Shown one piece after another: positions 35,393 to 43,731 of a DNA stretch of 64,000 nucleotides. The notes under the pieces were generated by a model, which had not been told where the DNA came from, did no database searches, and was given only the letters and a program-made list of their open reading frames with translations. The DNA is taken from positions 32,924-96,923 of the forward strand of contig PAJV01000039.1 of the NCBI GenBank assembly GCA_002706765.1. The letters are read 5' to 3'. The stretch is from Gimesia sp. Lineage in GTDB: Bacteria; Planctomycetota; Planctomycetia; Planctomycetales; Planctomycetaceae. Both the position numbers and the translations under genes were made by a program. Position 1 is the first letter of the stretch; each line of letters begins with the position of its first letter.

Positions 35393-37849
35393 ATGATTGA
35401 GTTCTTTTCGAAGCTCTTTGATACATCGGACTATCCTGCGCGCTGGAATTGTGGCAACTGGACGAGTGGTGAAGGCTGGCTGCACATTCTTTCCGATATC
35501 GGTACGTGGTCCGCTTATACAGCGATCCCGATCGTGCTGATCTATTTCACCTATAAACGGAGAGATATTCCCTATCCCAGACTGTTCAGTTTATTTGCAG
35601 CTTTCATCCTGTTGTGCGGCGCGGTCCATCTGGTTGAAGCGATCATTTTCTGGTATCCGATTTATCGGATTTCAGGATTGTTGAAACTGGCGACGGCAGT
35701 GGTCTCGTGGGCCACTGTGATTGTATTAATCAGATATACGCCACACCTATTGCAGATACCCTCGATCGCAGTCACCAACAAACGTCTGGTAGAGGAAGTT
35801 GAACAGCGAAAAGTCATCGAACGGGATCTGCGCTGGATGCAATCCCGGTATGAGGCGTTTTTAACCGGCACCAGCAGTATTATCTGGACCACAGATCCGC
35901 GGGGGAATTTTATTGTCCCCCAGGTTTCCTGGCAGCGTTTCACGGGACAGACCTGGGAAGATCACCAGGGGGACGGCTGGCTGAAAGCGCTGCTGCCGGA
36001 AGACCGAGCGGAACTGGCTGCGCTGTGGAGTAAACCGATCGGGAAGCAGACCTGTTTTCGGGTGCATGGGCATATCTGGCACGCGGAGAGCGAGTCCTAT
36101 CGCCCCGTGATTACCGAAGCCGTCCCCGTATTTGATGAGGAAGGGCAAATCCTGGAATGGGTGGGCACGGTCAGTGATATTCATGAGCAGCGAATGGCGG
36201 AAGAAAGCCTGAGCGCCGCCGAGGCAGAGTCCAGCCGGCAGAAACGGGAACTGGAGCTGATTTATGATACCGCACCTGTGGGGATGGGGCTGGTGGATCG
36301 CGAATACCGTTATATGCGGATCAATGATACCCTGGCCCGCATTAACGGGATTCCCCGGGAAGCACACCTGGGGCGCGTCTGTTTCGAGTTGATTCCCGAA
36401 CTCGCGGAGCGAATCAAACCACTCTACGATCAGGTATTTCAGACTGGTAAAGCGGTGAAAAACCAGGAAGTACGCGGCAAGACTCCCGCCAGCGAAACGG
36501 AACGCTGCTGGCTGGTGAACTATCATCCGATGACGCACAGGACTGGTGAGGTCTGGGGTGTGAGTTCGACTGTTCAGGACATTACTGACCGCAAAGAAAT
36601 GGAAGAAGCATTACGGGACAGCGAGCAGCAGGCGTCGCAGGCGAATCTTGCCAAGAGTGAATTTCTGGCAAATATGAGTCATGAAATTCGGACTCCCATG
36701 GCTGCAATCCTGGGGTACGCCGACGTTTTGATCGGGCATCTGAGTGACCCCGATAATCTGAACTGTGTCATGATCATGAAGCGGAATGGAGAACACCTGC
36801 TGGAGCTGATTAATGACATCCTGGATTTATCACGCATTGAAGCGGGTAAACTCGAAGTGGAGTTGAAAGAGGCACCACTGCGTGAACTGGTTGCTGACGT
36901 CCAGGCACTGATGCAGGTTCGTGCGGACGAAAAGAATCTGATGTTGAATGTCAAATTCTCCGGACAGGTTCCAGAAACGATCATCACGGATTCCACCCGA
37001 CTGCGACAGATCCTGATCAATCTGATCGGAAATGCCATCAAATTTACCGAGCATGGCGAGGTTCGCCTGGTGATCAGGCTGCACTCCGATTCTGAAAAGC
37101 CGATGATCGAATTTGCCGTCCAGGACACCGGCATCGGCATGAGTGAAGACCAGATCCAGCGCCTGTTTAAACCTTTTTCGCAGGGAGATTCTTCGGTCAC
37201 ACGCGCTTATGGAGGCAGTGGTCTCGGACTGGCAATCAGCAAACGCCTGGTGCAGATGCTCAAAGGCCAGTTAAAGGTGAAGAGTGAAACCGGCCAGGGC
37301 TCTGTCTTTCGGGTCCGTATTCCCACGGGTCCCATTAAAGGCATTCCACTGATTGAGTCCGGAATTCTGGAACGAAAATCAAATGCGGGCGAAGCTGTTT
37401 CGAAAATCCATCGTCTGAATTGCCGGGTGCTGGTTGTGGACGACCGTCGTGAAGTCCGGCATATCAGCCAGCACTTTCTGGAAAAAGCCGGTGCCTCAGT
37501 CGCTTCAGCCGAAGATGGTCAACAGGGCATCGACATGGCATTGATTGCCCGTGACGCAGGTGATCCGTTTGATGTGATCCTGATGGATATGCAGATGCCT
37601 CAGGTGGATGGTTTACAGGCGATTGCAGAACTGCGGGCTGCCGGCCTGGATTCGCCGATTATCGCGCTCACTGCCGATGCGATGAAAGGGGACCGCGAAC
37701 GCTGCCTGCAGGGAGGTTGCGATGATTATTTATCCAAACCCATCGATCACGGGCAGATGGTAGAGATGGTCTGGCGGTATTCTGAGGAAGTCACCGCAGA
37801 CGCGCTCCAGGTACAACGTCAGGAGCAGGCGGCTCGCTTCCGGAATTAA
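35393..37849 (+). CDS. Hybrid histidine kinase with ETR1-like (ethylene-binding-type) sensor domain
   Basis: An 818-aa hybrid kinase. ATG at 35393 has AAGG 8 nt upstream; a GTG at 35378 is the alternative. The N-terminal membrane domain (about residues 30-120) matches the plant ETR1 ethylene-binding domain: LSDIGTWSAYTAIPIVLIYF in helix 1, AAFILLCGAVHLVEAIIF in helix 2, TAVVSWATVIVLI in helix 3. ETR1 residues Asp25, Ala31, Tyr32, Pro36, Ile62, Cys65 and His69 correspond to Asp35, Ala41, Tyr42, Pro46, Ile72, Cys75 and His79, a constant offset of 10; Cys65 and His69 bind the copper cofactor. Cys99 and Ala102 are replaced by Trp and Val. Two PAS domains follow (about 150-265 and 285-400), then HisKA (MSHEIRTPMAA, His about 430), HATPase (NAIKFTEHG, GGSGLGLAI) and a receiver domain (phospho-Asp about 732 in ILMDMQMP). 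Confidence 0.92.
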   Translation: MIEFFSKLFDTSDYPARWNCGNWTSGEGWLHILSDIGTWSAYTAIPIVLIYFTYKRRDIPYPRLFSLFAAFILLCGAVHLVEAIIFWYPIYRISGLLKLATAVVSWATVIVLIRYTPHLLQIPSIAVTNKRLVEEVEQRKVIERDLRWMQSRYEAFLTGTSSIIWTTDPRGNFIVPQVSWQRFTGQTWEDHQGDGWLKALLPEDRAELAALWSKPIGKQTCFRVHGHIWHAESESYRPVITEAVPVFDEEGQILEWVGTVSDIHEQRMAEESLSAAEAESSRQKRELELIYDTAPVGMGLVDREYRYMRINDTLARINGIPREAHLGRVCFELIPELAERIKPLYDQVFQTGKAVKNQEVRGKTPASETERCWLVNYHPMTHRTGEVWGVSSTVQDITDRKEMEEALRDSEQQASQANLAKSEFLANMSHEIRTPMAAILGYADVLIGHLSDPDNLNCVMIMKRNGEHLLELINDILDLSRIEAGKLEVELKEAPLRELVADVQALMQVRADEKNLMLNVKFSGQVPETIITDSTRLRQILINLIGNAIKFTEHGEVRLVIRLHSDSEKPMIEFAVQDTGIGMSEDQIQRLFKPFSQGDSSVTRAYGGSGLGLAISKRLVQMLKGQLKVKSETGQGSVFRVRIPTGPIKGIPLIESGILERKSNAGEAVSKIHRLNCRVLVVDDRREVRHISQHFLEKAGASVASAEDGQQGIDMALIARDAGDPFDVILMDMQMPQVDGLQAIAELRAAGLDSPIIALTADAMKGDRERCLQGGCDDYLSKPIDHGQMVEMVWRYSEEVTADALQVQRQEQAARFRN

Positions 37850-38370
37850 CTTCTGCAGTTTATTGAGACCGCCCCTGAAATCAGTGGACCTGAAATTCTC
37901 TGTGTCTTCCTGCGCTCGACAGGATGCTGCCGATTTGTGCCAATCCTGATTCTCCCCAGAAACTGAAAGCGATTCTTCCTCTATTTCAGCCCGGATCCGC
38001 GCCAGCTGAAATCCGATTAAAAACGTATTAAAAGCGAGGGAGTTTCATGGATTAAATTAGCTTGCTCTGTGTAAATAACGTCATTGTACACATTGGTTTA
38101 CATGAAATTCATAACGTTTGAACAACTGTAAATCGCTCATTTTGAATAGTTGAAATAAATCAGTCTAATTTGAATGGACACAGGAGGGAATGAAAGGATA
38201 TATGGAGTACTCTGCATATCTTAATCAATAATCCTAAAAAAATATTGTCAAATTTATTTTGCATAGGTTCTATGTAAAAGCCGTGATTCTACACCTTGAT
38301 CTATCTGGTGTTCGCGCTGTAGCAGGCACCTCAATTTCCTTTCAAGATCTTACTATTGATGGAGACTCAG
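37850..38370. other. Intergenic with overlapping inverted repeats
   Basis: No gene. Overlapping symmetric elements TGTGTA (38068-38073)/TACACA (38087-38092) and TGTAAA (38070-38075)/TTTACA (38097-38102) lie about 270-300 bp upstream of the DUF1559 start. The flanking sequence is A/T-rich and may hold the DUF1559 promoter. Confidence 0.35.
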
Positions 38371-39252
38371 TTGAATACGACTCTACGCAGAAGGGCGTTC
38401 ACATTAATTGAACTTCTGGTTGTGATCGCCATTATCGCCATTTTAATTGCTTTATTATTGCCTGCCGTGCAACAGGCGCGTGAAGCTGCCCGCAGAAGCA
38501 GTTGCAAAAACAACTTCAAACAGATTGGGTTAGCGCTTCACAACTACCATGATACTCATCGAATTCTCCCTCCCGGTTACTGTCGTGCTGGCTCGGGTGA
38601 TTACAACAATTTCATTGGCTGGGGAACCTTCATACTGCCATTTCTGGATCAGGCAAATCTGTATAACGAGATTTCCTCCAACGGTGCGTTTGATATAAAG
38701 TGGAATACGTTGACTGCCATTACCGATGGTCCCGCGAAAACGGTTCTGCCGGCCTATATCTGCCCTTCCGATCCGATGGGCGGAACCAACTCTGATATCT
38801 CCGGCGGCTATGGAAAGTCCAACTACCTGATGGTGGGTTCAAAGTATCCTGCTTCCGCTCCGATTATTGCCTTTGGCCGTAACAGTGCCGTCCGCATTCG
38901 CGATTTCACAGATGGCGTGAGTAATACTATGCTGGGGGGCGAACGCACCACACAGGGTTCGAATAATATTGGCGGAATCTGGATCGGGGCATCCGGGGCC
39001 AGTGCCGGTTATATCATCCACGGCGCACCTCAGTTCCTGCGAGAGTCTGATCCTTCTCTGTATCTGGTTTCAACTCAGATCAACGGAACAACGACGAATG
39101 ATGGTCGATATGGTTTCAGTAGTGCACATGTCGGGGGAGCTCACTTCCTGCTGGGTGACGGCCGGGTGCGTTTCCTGAGCGAGAATATCGACAAGACGAC
39201 TTACGACAATCTCGCTTCCATCGAAGATGGAAGTGTACTGGGTGAATTCTAG
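38371..39252 (+). CDS. DUF1559 protein with type IV prepilin-like N-terminus (second copy)
   Basis: A 293-aa pseudopilin-like protein. I prefer the TTG at 38371 as start: GGAG (38361-38364) sits 6 nt upstream and the product begins with a short basic n-region before AFTLIELLVVIAIIAILIAL. An ATG at 38359 is in frame but has no ribosome site. The prepilin motif with Glu at +5 is intact, as are LPAVQQAREAARRSSCKNNF, the CPSDPMGGTN region and the C-terminal GDGRVRFLSENIDKTTYDNL. Unlike the first copy, no small lipoprotein gene follows; a dispersed repeat and a terminator do. Confidence 0.9.
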   Translation: MNTTLRRRAFTLIELLVVIAIIAILIALLLPAVQQAREAARRSSCKNNFKQIGLALHNYHDTHRILPPGYCRAGSGDYNNFIGWGTFILPFLDQANLYNEISSNGAFDIKWNTLTAITDGPAKTVLPAYICPSDPMGGTNSDISGGYGKSNYLMVGSKYPASAPIIAFGRNSAVRIRDFTDGVSNTMLGGERTTQGSNNIGGIWIGASGASAGYIIHGAPQFLRESDPSLYLVSTQINGTTTNDGRYGFSSAHVGGAHFLLGDGRVRFLSENIDKTTYDNLASIEDGSVLGEF

Positions 39253-39267
39253 ATTGCATCGAATTAA

Positions 39268-39336
39268 CCATAGCGTCTTTCAATCGACCTTTCTCGGTCT
39301 GAATGACTCTGGAGACGCTACAGTAAAACTGGACAC
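39268..39336 (+). repeat. 69-bp dispersed repeat, copy B
   Basis: Matches copy A (17417-17485) in inverted orientation over the same 69-bp length; the conserved ends are CCATAGCGTCT and GGAGACGCTACAGTAAAACT plus GGACAC, the centre is diverged. It begins 16 bp after the DUF1559 stop and before the terminator. Conserved ends with a variable centre are what a small mobile element or IS-end remnant would leave. Confidence 0.7.
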
Positions 39337-39382
39337 ATTCTAATCGGGTGACTGGTTAACCTGAGCAGAGCGTTCTAAAATG

Positions 39383-39420
39383 GCCCGGCTTCTTCTACTT
39401 GAGAAGTCGGGCTTTTTCGT
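39383..39420 (+). terminator. Intrinsic terminator after the DUF1559 gene
   Basis: GCCCGGCTTCT (39383-39393) pairs with AGAAGTCGGGC (39402-39412) with one G-T pair, followed by TTTTTCGTTTTT. Strong rho-independent terminator. Confidence 0.88.
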
Positions 39421-39482
39421 TTTTCCAATCGACCAATCGAACCACAGCCTCGCAACCTGTATGTCAACAGAATCCGGGATGA

Positions 39483-41600
39483 ATGAGCAACGATCAAGCG
39501 AAGCCAGTTCACAGCAGGTGGCAGGGAGCAGGCATTTACTGCCTGGCGCTCTGCGTGCGTCTGTTCTACCTGGTGTCGTATCTCAATTCTCCCCTGGCGG
39601 GACATTATCGCACCGATCACCAGTTCTACCGCGACTGGGGGCTTGATCTTGCCCGGGGAACGGGAAACACCGCGGAAGCGTTTACGCAGGGGCCTTTATA
39701 TGCCTGGATCCTGGGTTTCTGGTATTGGCTGTTTGACACGCCGGAAACGTTGATTTTTATCCTGCAGGCTTTCGTAGGGAGCGGAACCTGTCTGTTAATT
39801 TACGCTTCGGCGCAGAGACTGTTTACTCAACGGGTTGCCATCATCGCCGGCATTCTTACTGCGGGCTTCGGTCCGCTGGTCTTCTATGATGTCATGCTGA
39901 TGAAAACATTTCTCAGCCCGTTTTTTACCGCGTTGATTCTTTATGCCTGTCTGCGCTATCGGGAACAGCAGCATCTGCGCTGGTTGTGCCTGGCAGGCTT
40001 ATCCATCGGGCTGGCAGTTCTGGTGCGTGAAAATCATATTCTGCTGTTAATCCCGGTGATCCTGTTTCTCTGGCAGAGTTCCGAATTGCATCCGCTGACG
40101 AATCGGGTCCGGTTGAAAGCAACGCTGGTTTTGCTCTGTTCCAGTGCAGTGGTGCTGGTCCCGGTGGCGATTCGAAATACACTGGTGACGGGAGAATTCG
40201 TGGCGGTGACCACGGGTGGCGGCGAGGTCTTTTATATGGCACAGGGGCCGGAAGCAAACGGGTATTATTCACCACCTCCTTTCGTCCGCACACACCCTCT
40301 GTTTGAGCACGAAGATTTTCGCCTGGAAGCCCGGGAGCGGACGGGGCAACCAGCGCTCTCTCCCGCGGAGTGTTCGCGTTACTGGTTCTGGCAGGGAATG
40401 AAAAGTACTGCCGCTGCGCCTCTGCGAACATTGAAGTTGACGGCAACGAAATTACAGATTCTGCTGAATGATTACGAAGTACCCGACAGCGCTTATTTCC
40501 AAACGACGCGAGAATTTATCGCGCCGCTGGCGTATCTGCCTGCCTTTGGGTTATTCAGCGGACTGGGGTGCCTGGGGTTGCTTGTTTCCTGTAAAGAGAG
40601 AAAGCAACTGCTGCTGCCGGGGGGCCTGCTATTGGCGCACATCATCTCAATATTACTCATCTATAATTTTGGCCGGTTTCGCGCAGGACTGCTGCCTCTC
40701 TGGCTGCTGTTTGCCGCTGTAGGGATTGACTGGTTGTGGACTGCCTGGACCAGACCGGCTGTGAATCGCTGGCCCCGACTGGCTGCTGTGCCGTTTGTGA
40801 TTCTGATCACGTTGTTTTCCATGTTGCCTCACCCTGGCAGAATTCAGGCTGGTTACCCGGAGGATGAAGCTGCTTATCGTCAGTTTCTGCAGTCGCGAGC
40901 ACAGCTACTGCAGCAGTTGAACCGCATGCGAAAGCAGGTTGATCCTGAAACTCCTGAGGGAGCAGTTCAGCTCGCTTCAATTCTGATGCAGCTGGAGCGT
41001 TTTCACGAAGCACGTGATCTGTTGCTGCCGCTTGCTGATCAATATCCCGACAATCTGCAGGTACAGCGTTTTCTGGGGAGCCTGCTTACGCAGACACGGG
41101 AGTGGCCGGCGGCGATAAAACATCTGGAACAGGCTCACAAGCTGGCTCCCGATGACGCAGAAATCTGCAATAATCTGGGGAGTGCCTGTGAGAAAGCCGC
41201 CGAAGTCTCCCGGCAGAAAAACAGGGCGGAACTGTATGCAGCGGCGGCCCGATACTGGGAAAAGGCACTCAGTCTTGATTCACGGAATGCATTAGCACGG
41301 TATAATCTCGCGCGGAATAAAATACGATTGCATCAGTATTCAGCAGCGCTGGCAGATCTGAATCAGCTGTTGAAGGATCATCCCGAGTTTGAGCTGGCAG
41401 AACGGGGACTGGAACCGCTCGTCATGTCGCCTGATTCAACACTGTCTGCGGAAGAGTTTCAGACAGCCGCCCAGAACCTGAAACAGCTGGCCCGGTTCTA
41501 TGAGCAGACCGGACGCAGGCCATTCCAGAAGCACGCACTCCAACTGGCTGAAATAGCAACCCGCCGCAGTGAATCGCAAAAGAAAGCCGCACAAAAATAA
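39483..41600 (+). CDS. Membrane glycosyltransferase (GT39/ArnT-like) fused to TPR repeats
   Basis: A 705-aa protein. The N-terminal half (about residues 18-450) is a multi-pass PMT/ArnT-type glycosyltransferase: DHQFYRDWGLDLARGTGNTA with the early acidic catalytic loop, FTQGPLYAWILGFWYWLF, and helices such as YASAQRLFTQRVAIIAGILT and FGPLVFYDVMLMKTFLSPFF. These enzymes transfer sugars from polyprenyl-phosphate donors on the outer face of the inner membrane. The C-terminal third is TPR-like: PEGAVQLASILMQLERFHEA, RFLGSLLTQTREWPAAIKHL, APDDAEICNNLGSACEKAAE, ALARYNLARNKIRLHQYSAA. The acceptor is unknown. It converges on a lipoprotein gene. Confidence 0.85.
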   Translation: MSNDQAKPVHSRWQGAGIYCLALCVRLFYLVSYLNSPLAGHYRTDHQFYRDWGLDLARGTGNTAEAFTQGPLYAWILGFWYWLFDTPETLIFILQAFVGSGTCLLIYASAQRLFTQRVAIIAGILTAGFGPLVFYDVMLMKTFLSPFFTALILYACLRYREQQHLRWLCLAGLSIGLAVLVRENHILLLIPVILFLWQSSELHPLTNRVRLKATLVLLCSSAVVLVPVAIRNTLVTGEFVAVTTGGGEVFYMAQGPEANGYYSPPPFVRTHPLFEHEDFRLEARERTGQPALSPAECSRYWFWQGMKSTAAAPLRTLKLTATKLQILLNDYEVPDSAYFQTTREFIAPLAYLPAFGLFSGLGCLGLLVSCKERKQLLLPGGLLLAHIISILLIYNFGRFRAGLLPLWLLFAAVGIDWLWTAWTRPAVNRWPRLAAVPFVILITLFSMLPHPGRIQAGYPEDEAAYRQFLQSRAQLLQQLNRMRKQVDPETPEGAVQLASILMQLERFHEARDLLLPLADQYPDNLQVQRFLGSLLTQTREWPAAIKHLEQAHKLAPDDAEICNNLGSACEKAAEVSRQKNRAELYAAAARYWEKALSLDSRNALARYNLARNKIRLHQYSAALADLNQLLKDHPEFELAERGLEPLVMSPDSTLSAEEFQTAAQNLKQLARFYEQTGRRPFQKHALQLAEIATRRSESQKKAAQK

Positions 41601-41625
41601 CGGCAGAGCATTCCAGCAAGATCGA

Positions 41626-42060
41626 TTATTTTGACTGCAGATCAAAATCGATTGTATTTTCGCCTGCTTTCACATCAGCCGTCAGTGTTGTGTTTGCGTT
41701 GTACTGAGCGGGCACCTTTTCTTTGGGAACCTGCTTTTGTGCTTCCTTCGTTTCCAGGTTGCCTTCAGGAGCGTTAAATGTGGTAATGCTCACTGAGTGT
41801 TTCCCGATTTTGGCACCTTTGAGCGTTCCCGAGTAATCTAACTCATAGTGGCCCTCGGCATCAGTTGTTCCTGTGGAGGTTCGTCCGTTTTCTGGTTGAA
41901 ATTGAACCTGGGCGTCTGCAAGCGGTGCGCCGTCGAGGGTAACGGTTCCGGTAACGGTCCCGGTTTCCGGCACATCATCGGGGCCGGAGCTGCAACCATG
42001 AAACAAAAACGAGCTGCAAATCAGTAGTACAAACATACGTAGTGGAGCGTTGATTTTCAT
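41626..42060 (-). CDS. Small lipoprotein with carboxypeptidase-regulatory-like domain
   Basis: A 144-aa predicted lipoprotein. ATG at 42060 is preferred because it starts the signal (KINAPLRMFVLLICSSFLFH) and the lipobox is HGC; the frame is open to 42114. The mature part is one beta-sandwich: TGTVTGTVTLDGAPLADAQV, QFQPENGRTSTGTTDAEGHY, then IGKHSVSITTFNAPEG. Very common planctomycete type, usually of unknown function, often near DUF1559 genes. Confidence 0.8.
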   Translation of the reverse strand: MKINAPLRMFVLLICSSFLFHGCSSGPDDVPETGTVTGTVTLDGAPLADAQVQFQPENGRTSTGTTDAEGHYELDYSGTLKGAKIGKHSVSITTFNAPEGNLETKEAQKQVPKEKVPAQYNANTTLTADVKAGENTIDFDLQSK

Positions 42061-42235
42061 GAGGAGCGTCTTATTCCTGAAAGATAGGTTTAAACGATGC
42101 AGAGGGCGATTCAAATCGACCGCTCGAAGTTAGCGAAAACACTCTGTTGTATCCACGGTACACCTGGCTTTTACCGGGAAATATTTTGAAATCTTTCTGC
42201 ACCTCTCAGGGCAGATATACAAACCAGTATGCAAA

Positions 42236-42273
42236 GAAAAAACCAGGCCTCTGCACACCCGCGAGACCTGGCT
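42236..42273 (-). terminator. Intrinsic terminator of transaldolase
   Basis: On the minus strand AAGCCAGGTCTC pairs with GAGGCCTGGTT (one internal mismatch), followed by TTTTTCTTT (complement of the A run at 42234-42242). It lies 37 nt past the stop of the transaldolase gene. Confidence 0.75.
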
Positions 42274-42309
42274 TCCAATAACATTTGAATCAACTTTGAT
42301 ACTGTTCGA

Positions 42310-43395
42310 TCAGTCAGCCTGAACCAATGATTCACTTTTGGTGGTGATGACTTCCATCAGTTCATTCCAGGATTTAACGAACGACTCTGCGCCTTCTTCC
42401 TGAAGCCGGGCGGCTAATGCCTGGTTGTCAACTCCGGTTTGCGTGAATTCATTGAGTATGGATTCACTATCACCCCCGTCTACGGCCAATGCGTCTCCGA
42501 GTTCACCATGATCGGCAAAGGCATTCAGAGTCTGTTCAGGCATCGTGTTGACGGTAAAGGGCGAGGCGAGCGAAGTGATATACAATACATCGGAGGCATT
42601 GGGATCTTTCGATCCTGTACTGGCCCAGAGCAGACGCTGTGGACGGGCACCAAAGTTCAATGCTCGCTGCCAGCGCGGTGAACTGATCAGATCCAGATAG
42701 GCTTTGTATGCCTTGAGTCCAATGGCAATCCCGAGGCGATTGTGGAGTGTTTCCGGCACATCGTCGACAATGGCCCGGTCCCAGCGGCTGATAAACAGGG
42801 AGGCGACGGAACCGACGGCGGGATTCAGGCCTGCTTCAATGCGTCGTTCCACGCCACGCAGATAAGCTTCGGCAGCCGCAACATAATGCTCGCTGGAAAA
42901 CAACAGTGTCACGTTCACGGGAATCCCGGCGAAGGTGGCTTCTTCAATCGCGGGCAGCCCCTCTTTCGTACCGGGGATTTTAATCAGCACGTTCGGGCGA
43001 CCCGCGCGGGCATGCAGATCTTTCGCTGCCGCCAGGGTACTCTCGGTGTCATAAGCGAGCAGAGGAGAGACTTCCAGTGAAACCCAGCCATCAACACCAT
43101 CAGTGCGATCCCAGACGGGGCGAAACAGATCGGCGGCCTGGGTGATGTCTTCGAGGGCCACCTCAAAAAACAGTTCTTCGCCTTCTTTGCCGTTTTTATA
43201 TTTTTCCTGAATGGTACTGTCGTAGGACTGACTGTTATTGATGGCCTGATGAAAAATGGTGGGATTGGAAGTGAGGCCGGTTACCGAAAGTTCATCGATA
43301 TAACGCTGCAGAGTACCGCTGCTGAGCAGATCACGCGTGATGTTATCGAGCCAGAGACTTTGTCCCAGGTTGTGAAGTTGCTGATTCGCATTCAT
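42310..43395 (-). CDS. tal: Transaldolase
   Basis: A 361-aa enzyme of the pentose phosphate pathway that moves a dihydroxyacetone unit from sedoheptulose-7-phosphate to glyceraldehyde-3-phosphate. ATG at 43395 has a perfect GGAGGT 7 nt upstream. Landmarks: LWLDNITRDLLSSGTLQRYI, the TAL motif TGLTSNPTIFHQAI, WVSLEVSPLLAYDTEST, the Schiff-base Lys in NVLIKIPGTKEGLPAI, GIPVNVTLLFSSEHY, and VASLFISRWD. Length and layout fit the subfamily often linked to glucose-6-phosphate isomerase (tal-pgi type), but no isomerase domain follows here. It is a single gene with its own terminator. Confidence 0.95.
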   Translation of the reverse strand: MNANQQLHNLGQSLWLDNITRDLLSSGTLQRYIDELSVTGLTSNPTIFHQAINNSQSYDSTIQEKYKNGKEGEELFFEVALEDITQAADLFRPVWDRTDGVDGWVSLEVSPLLAYDTESTLAAAKDLHARAGRPNVLIKIPGTKEGLPAIEEATFAGIPVNVTLLFSSEHYVAAAEAYLRGVERRIEAGLNPAVGSVASLFISRWDRAIVDDVPETLHNRLGIAIGLKAYKAYLDLISSPRWQRALNFGARPQRLLWASTGSKDPNASDVLYITSLASPFTVNTMPEQTLNAFADHGELGDALAVDGGDSESILNEFTQTGVDNQALAARLQEEGAESFVKSWNELMEVITTKSESLVQAD

Positions 43396-43623
43396 CAGTA
43401 TTACCTCCGGATTTGGTGGTGAATTTTGTATTAGTTTCAGATTTGTCAAGAATCTATTTTATTGTCGTCAAATTTCTCCGGCAATGGAAGGCTGAGTCCC
43501 AGGCCATCTGATCGGGTACGACAATATTTCGTGACGACTGCTGAGAAGATGCGGGATTGAAATTCAGTCGACTGGGAAAAATTCCCGGTAAGCATTATAT
43601 TGAACTGTTCGAAATCCAGGTTT

Positions 43624-43654
43624 GCAGGAAGTGATATTTTTTCTCACTTCCTGC
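43624..43654. promoter_or_regulatory. Perfect 11-bp hairpin upstream of the FAD-dependent oxidoreductase gene
   Basis: GCAGGAAGTGA (43624-43634) and TCACTTCCTGC (43644-43654) flank a T-rich 9-nt loop. It lies 77 bp before the ATG at 43732. It may be an operator, a leader hairpin or a terminator-like attenuator. The rest of the 43396-43731 gap holds the transaldolase promoter and a spaced inverted repeat TATTGTCGT/ACGACAATA (43460-43526); no gene is seen. Confidence 0.4.
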
Positions 43655-43731
43655 TGATCAAGAGATGGTAAGCGAATCAAAATTGTCGACGGCCGCAATT
43701 CTGATCAAGTTCAAATGAGAGAGAATCATCA

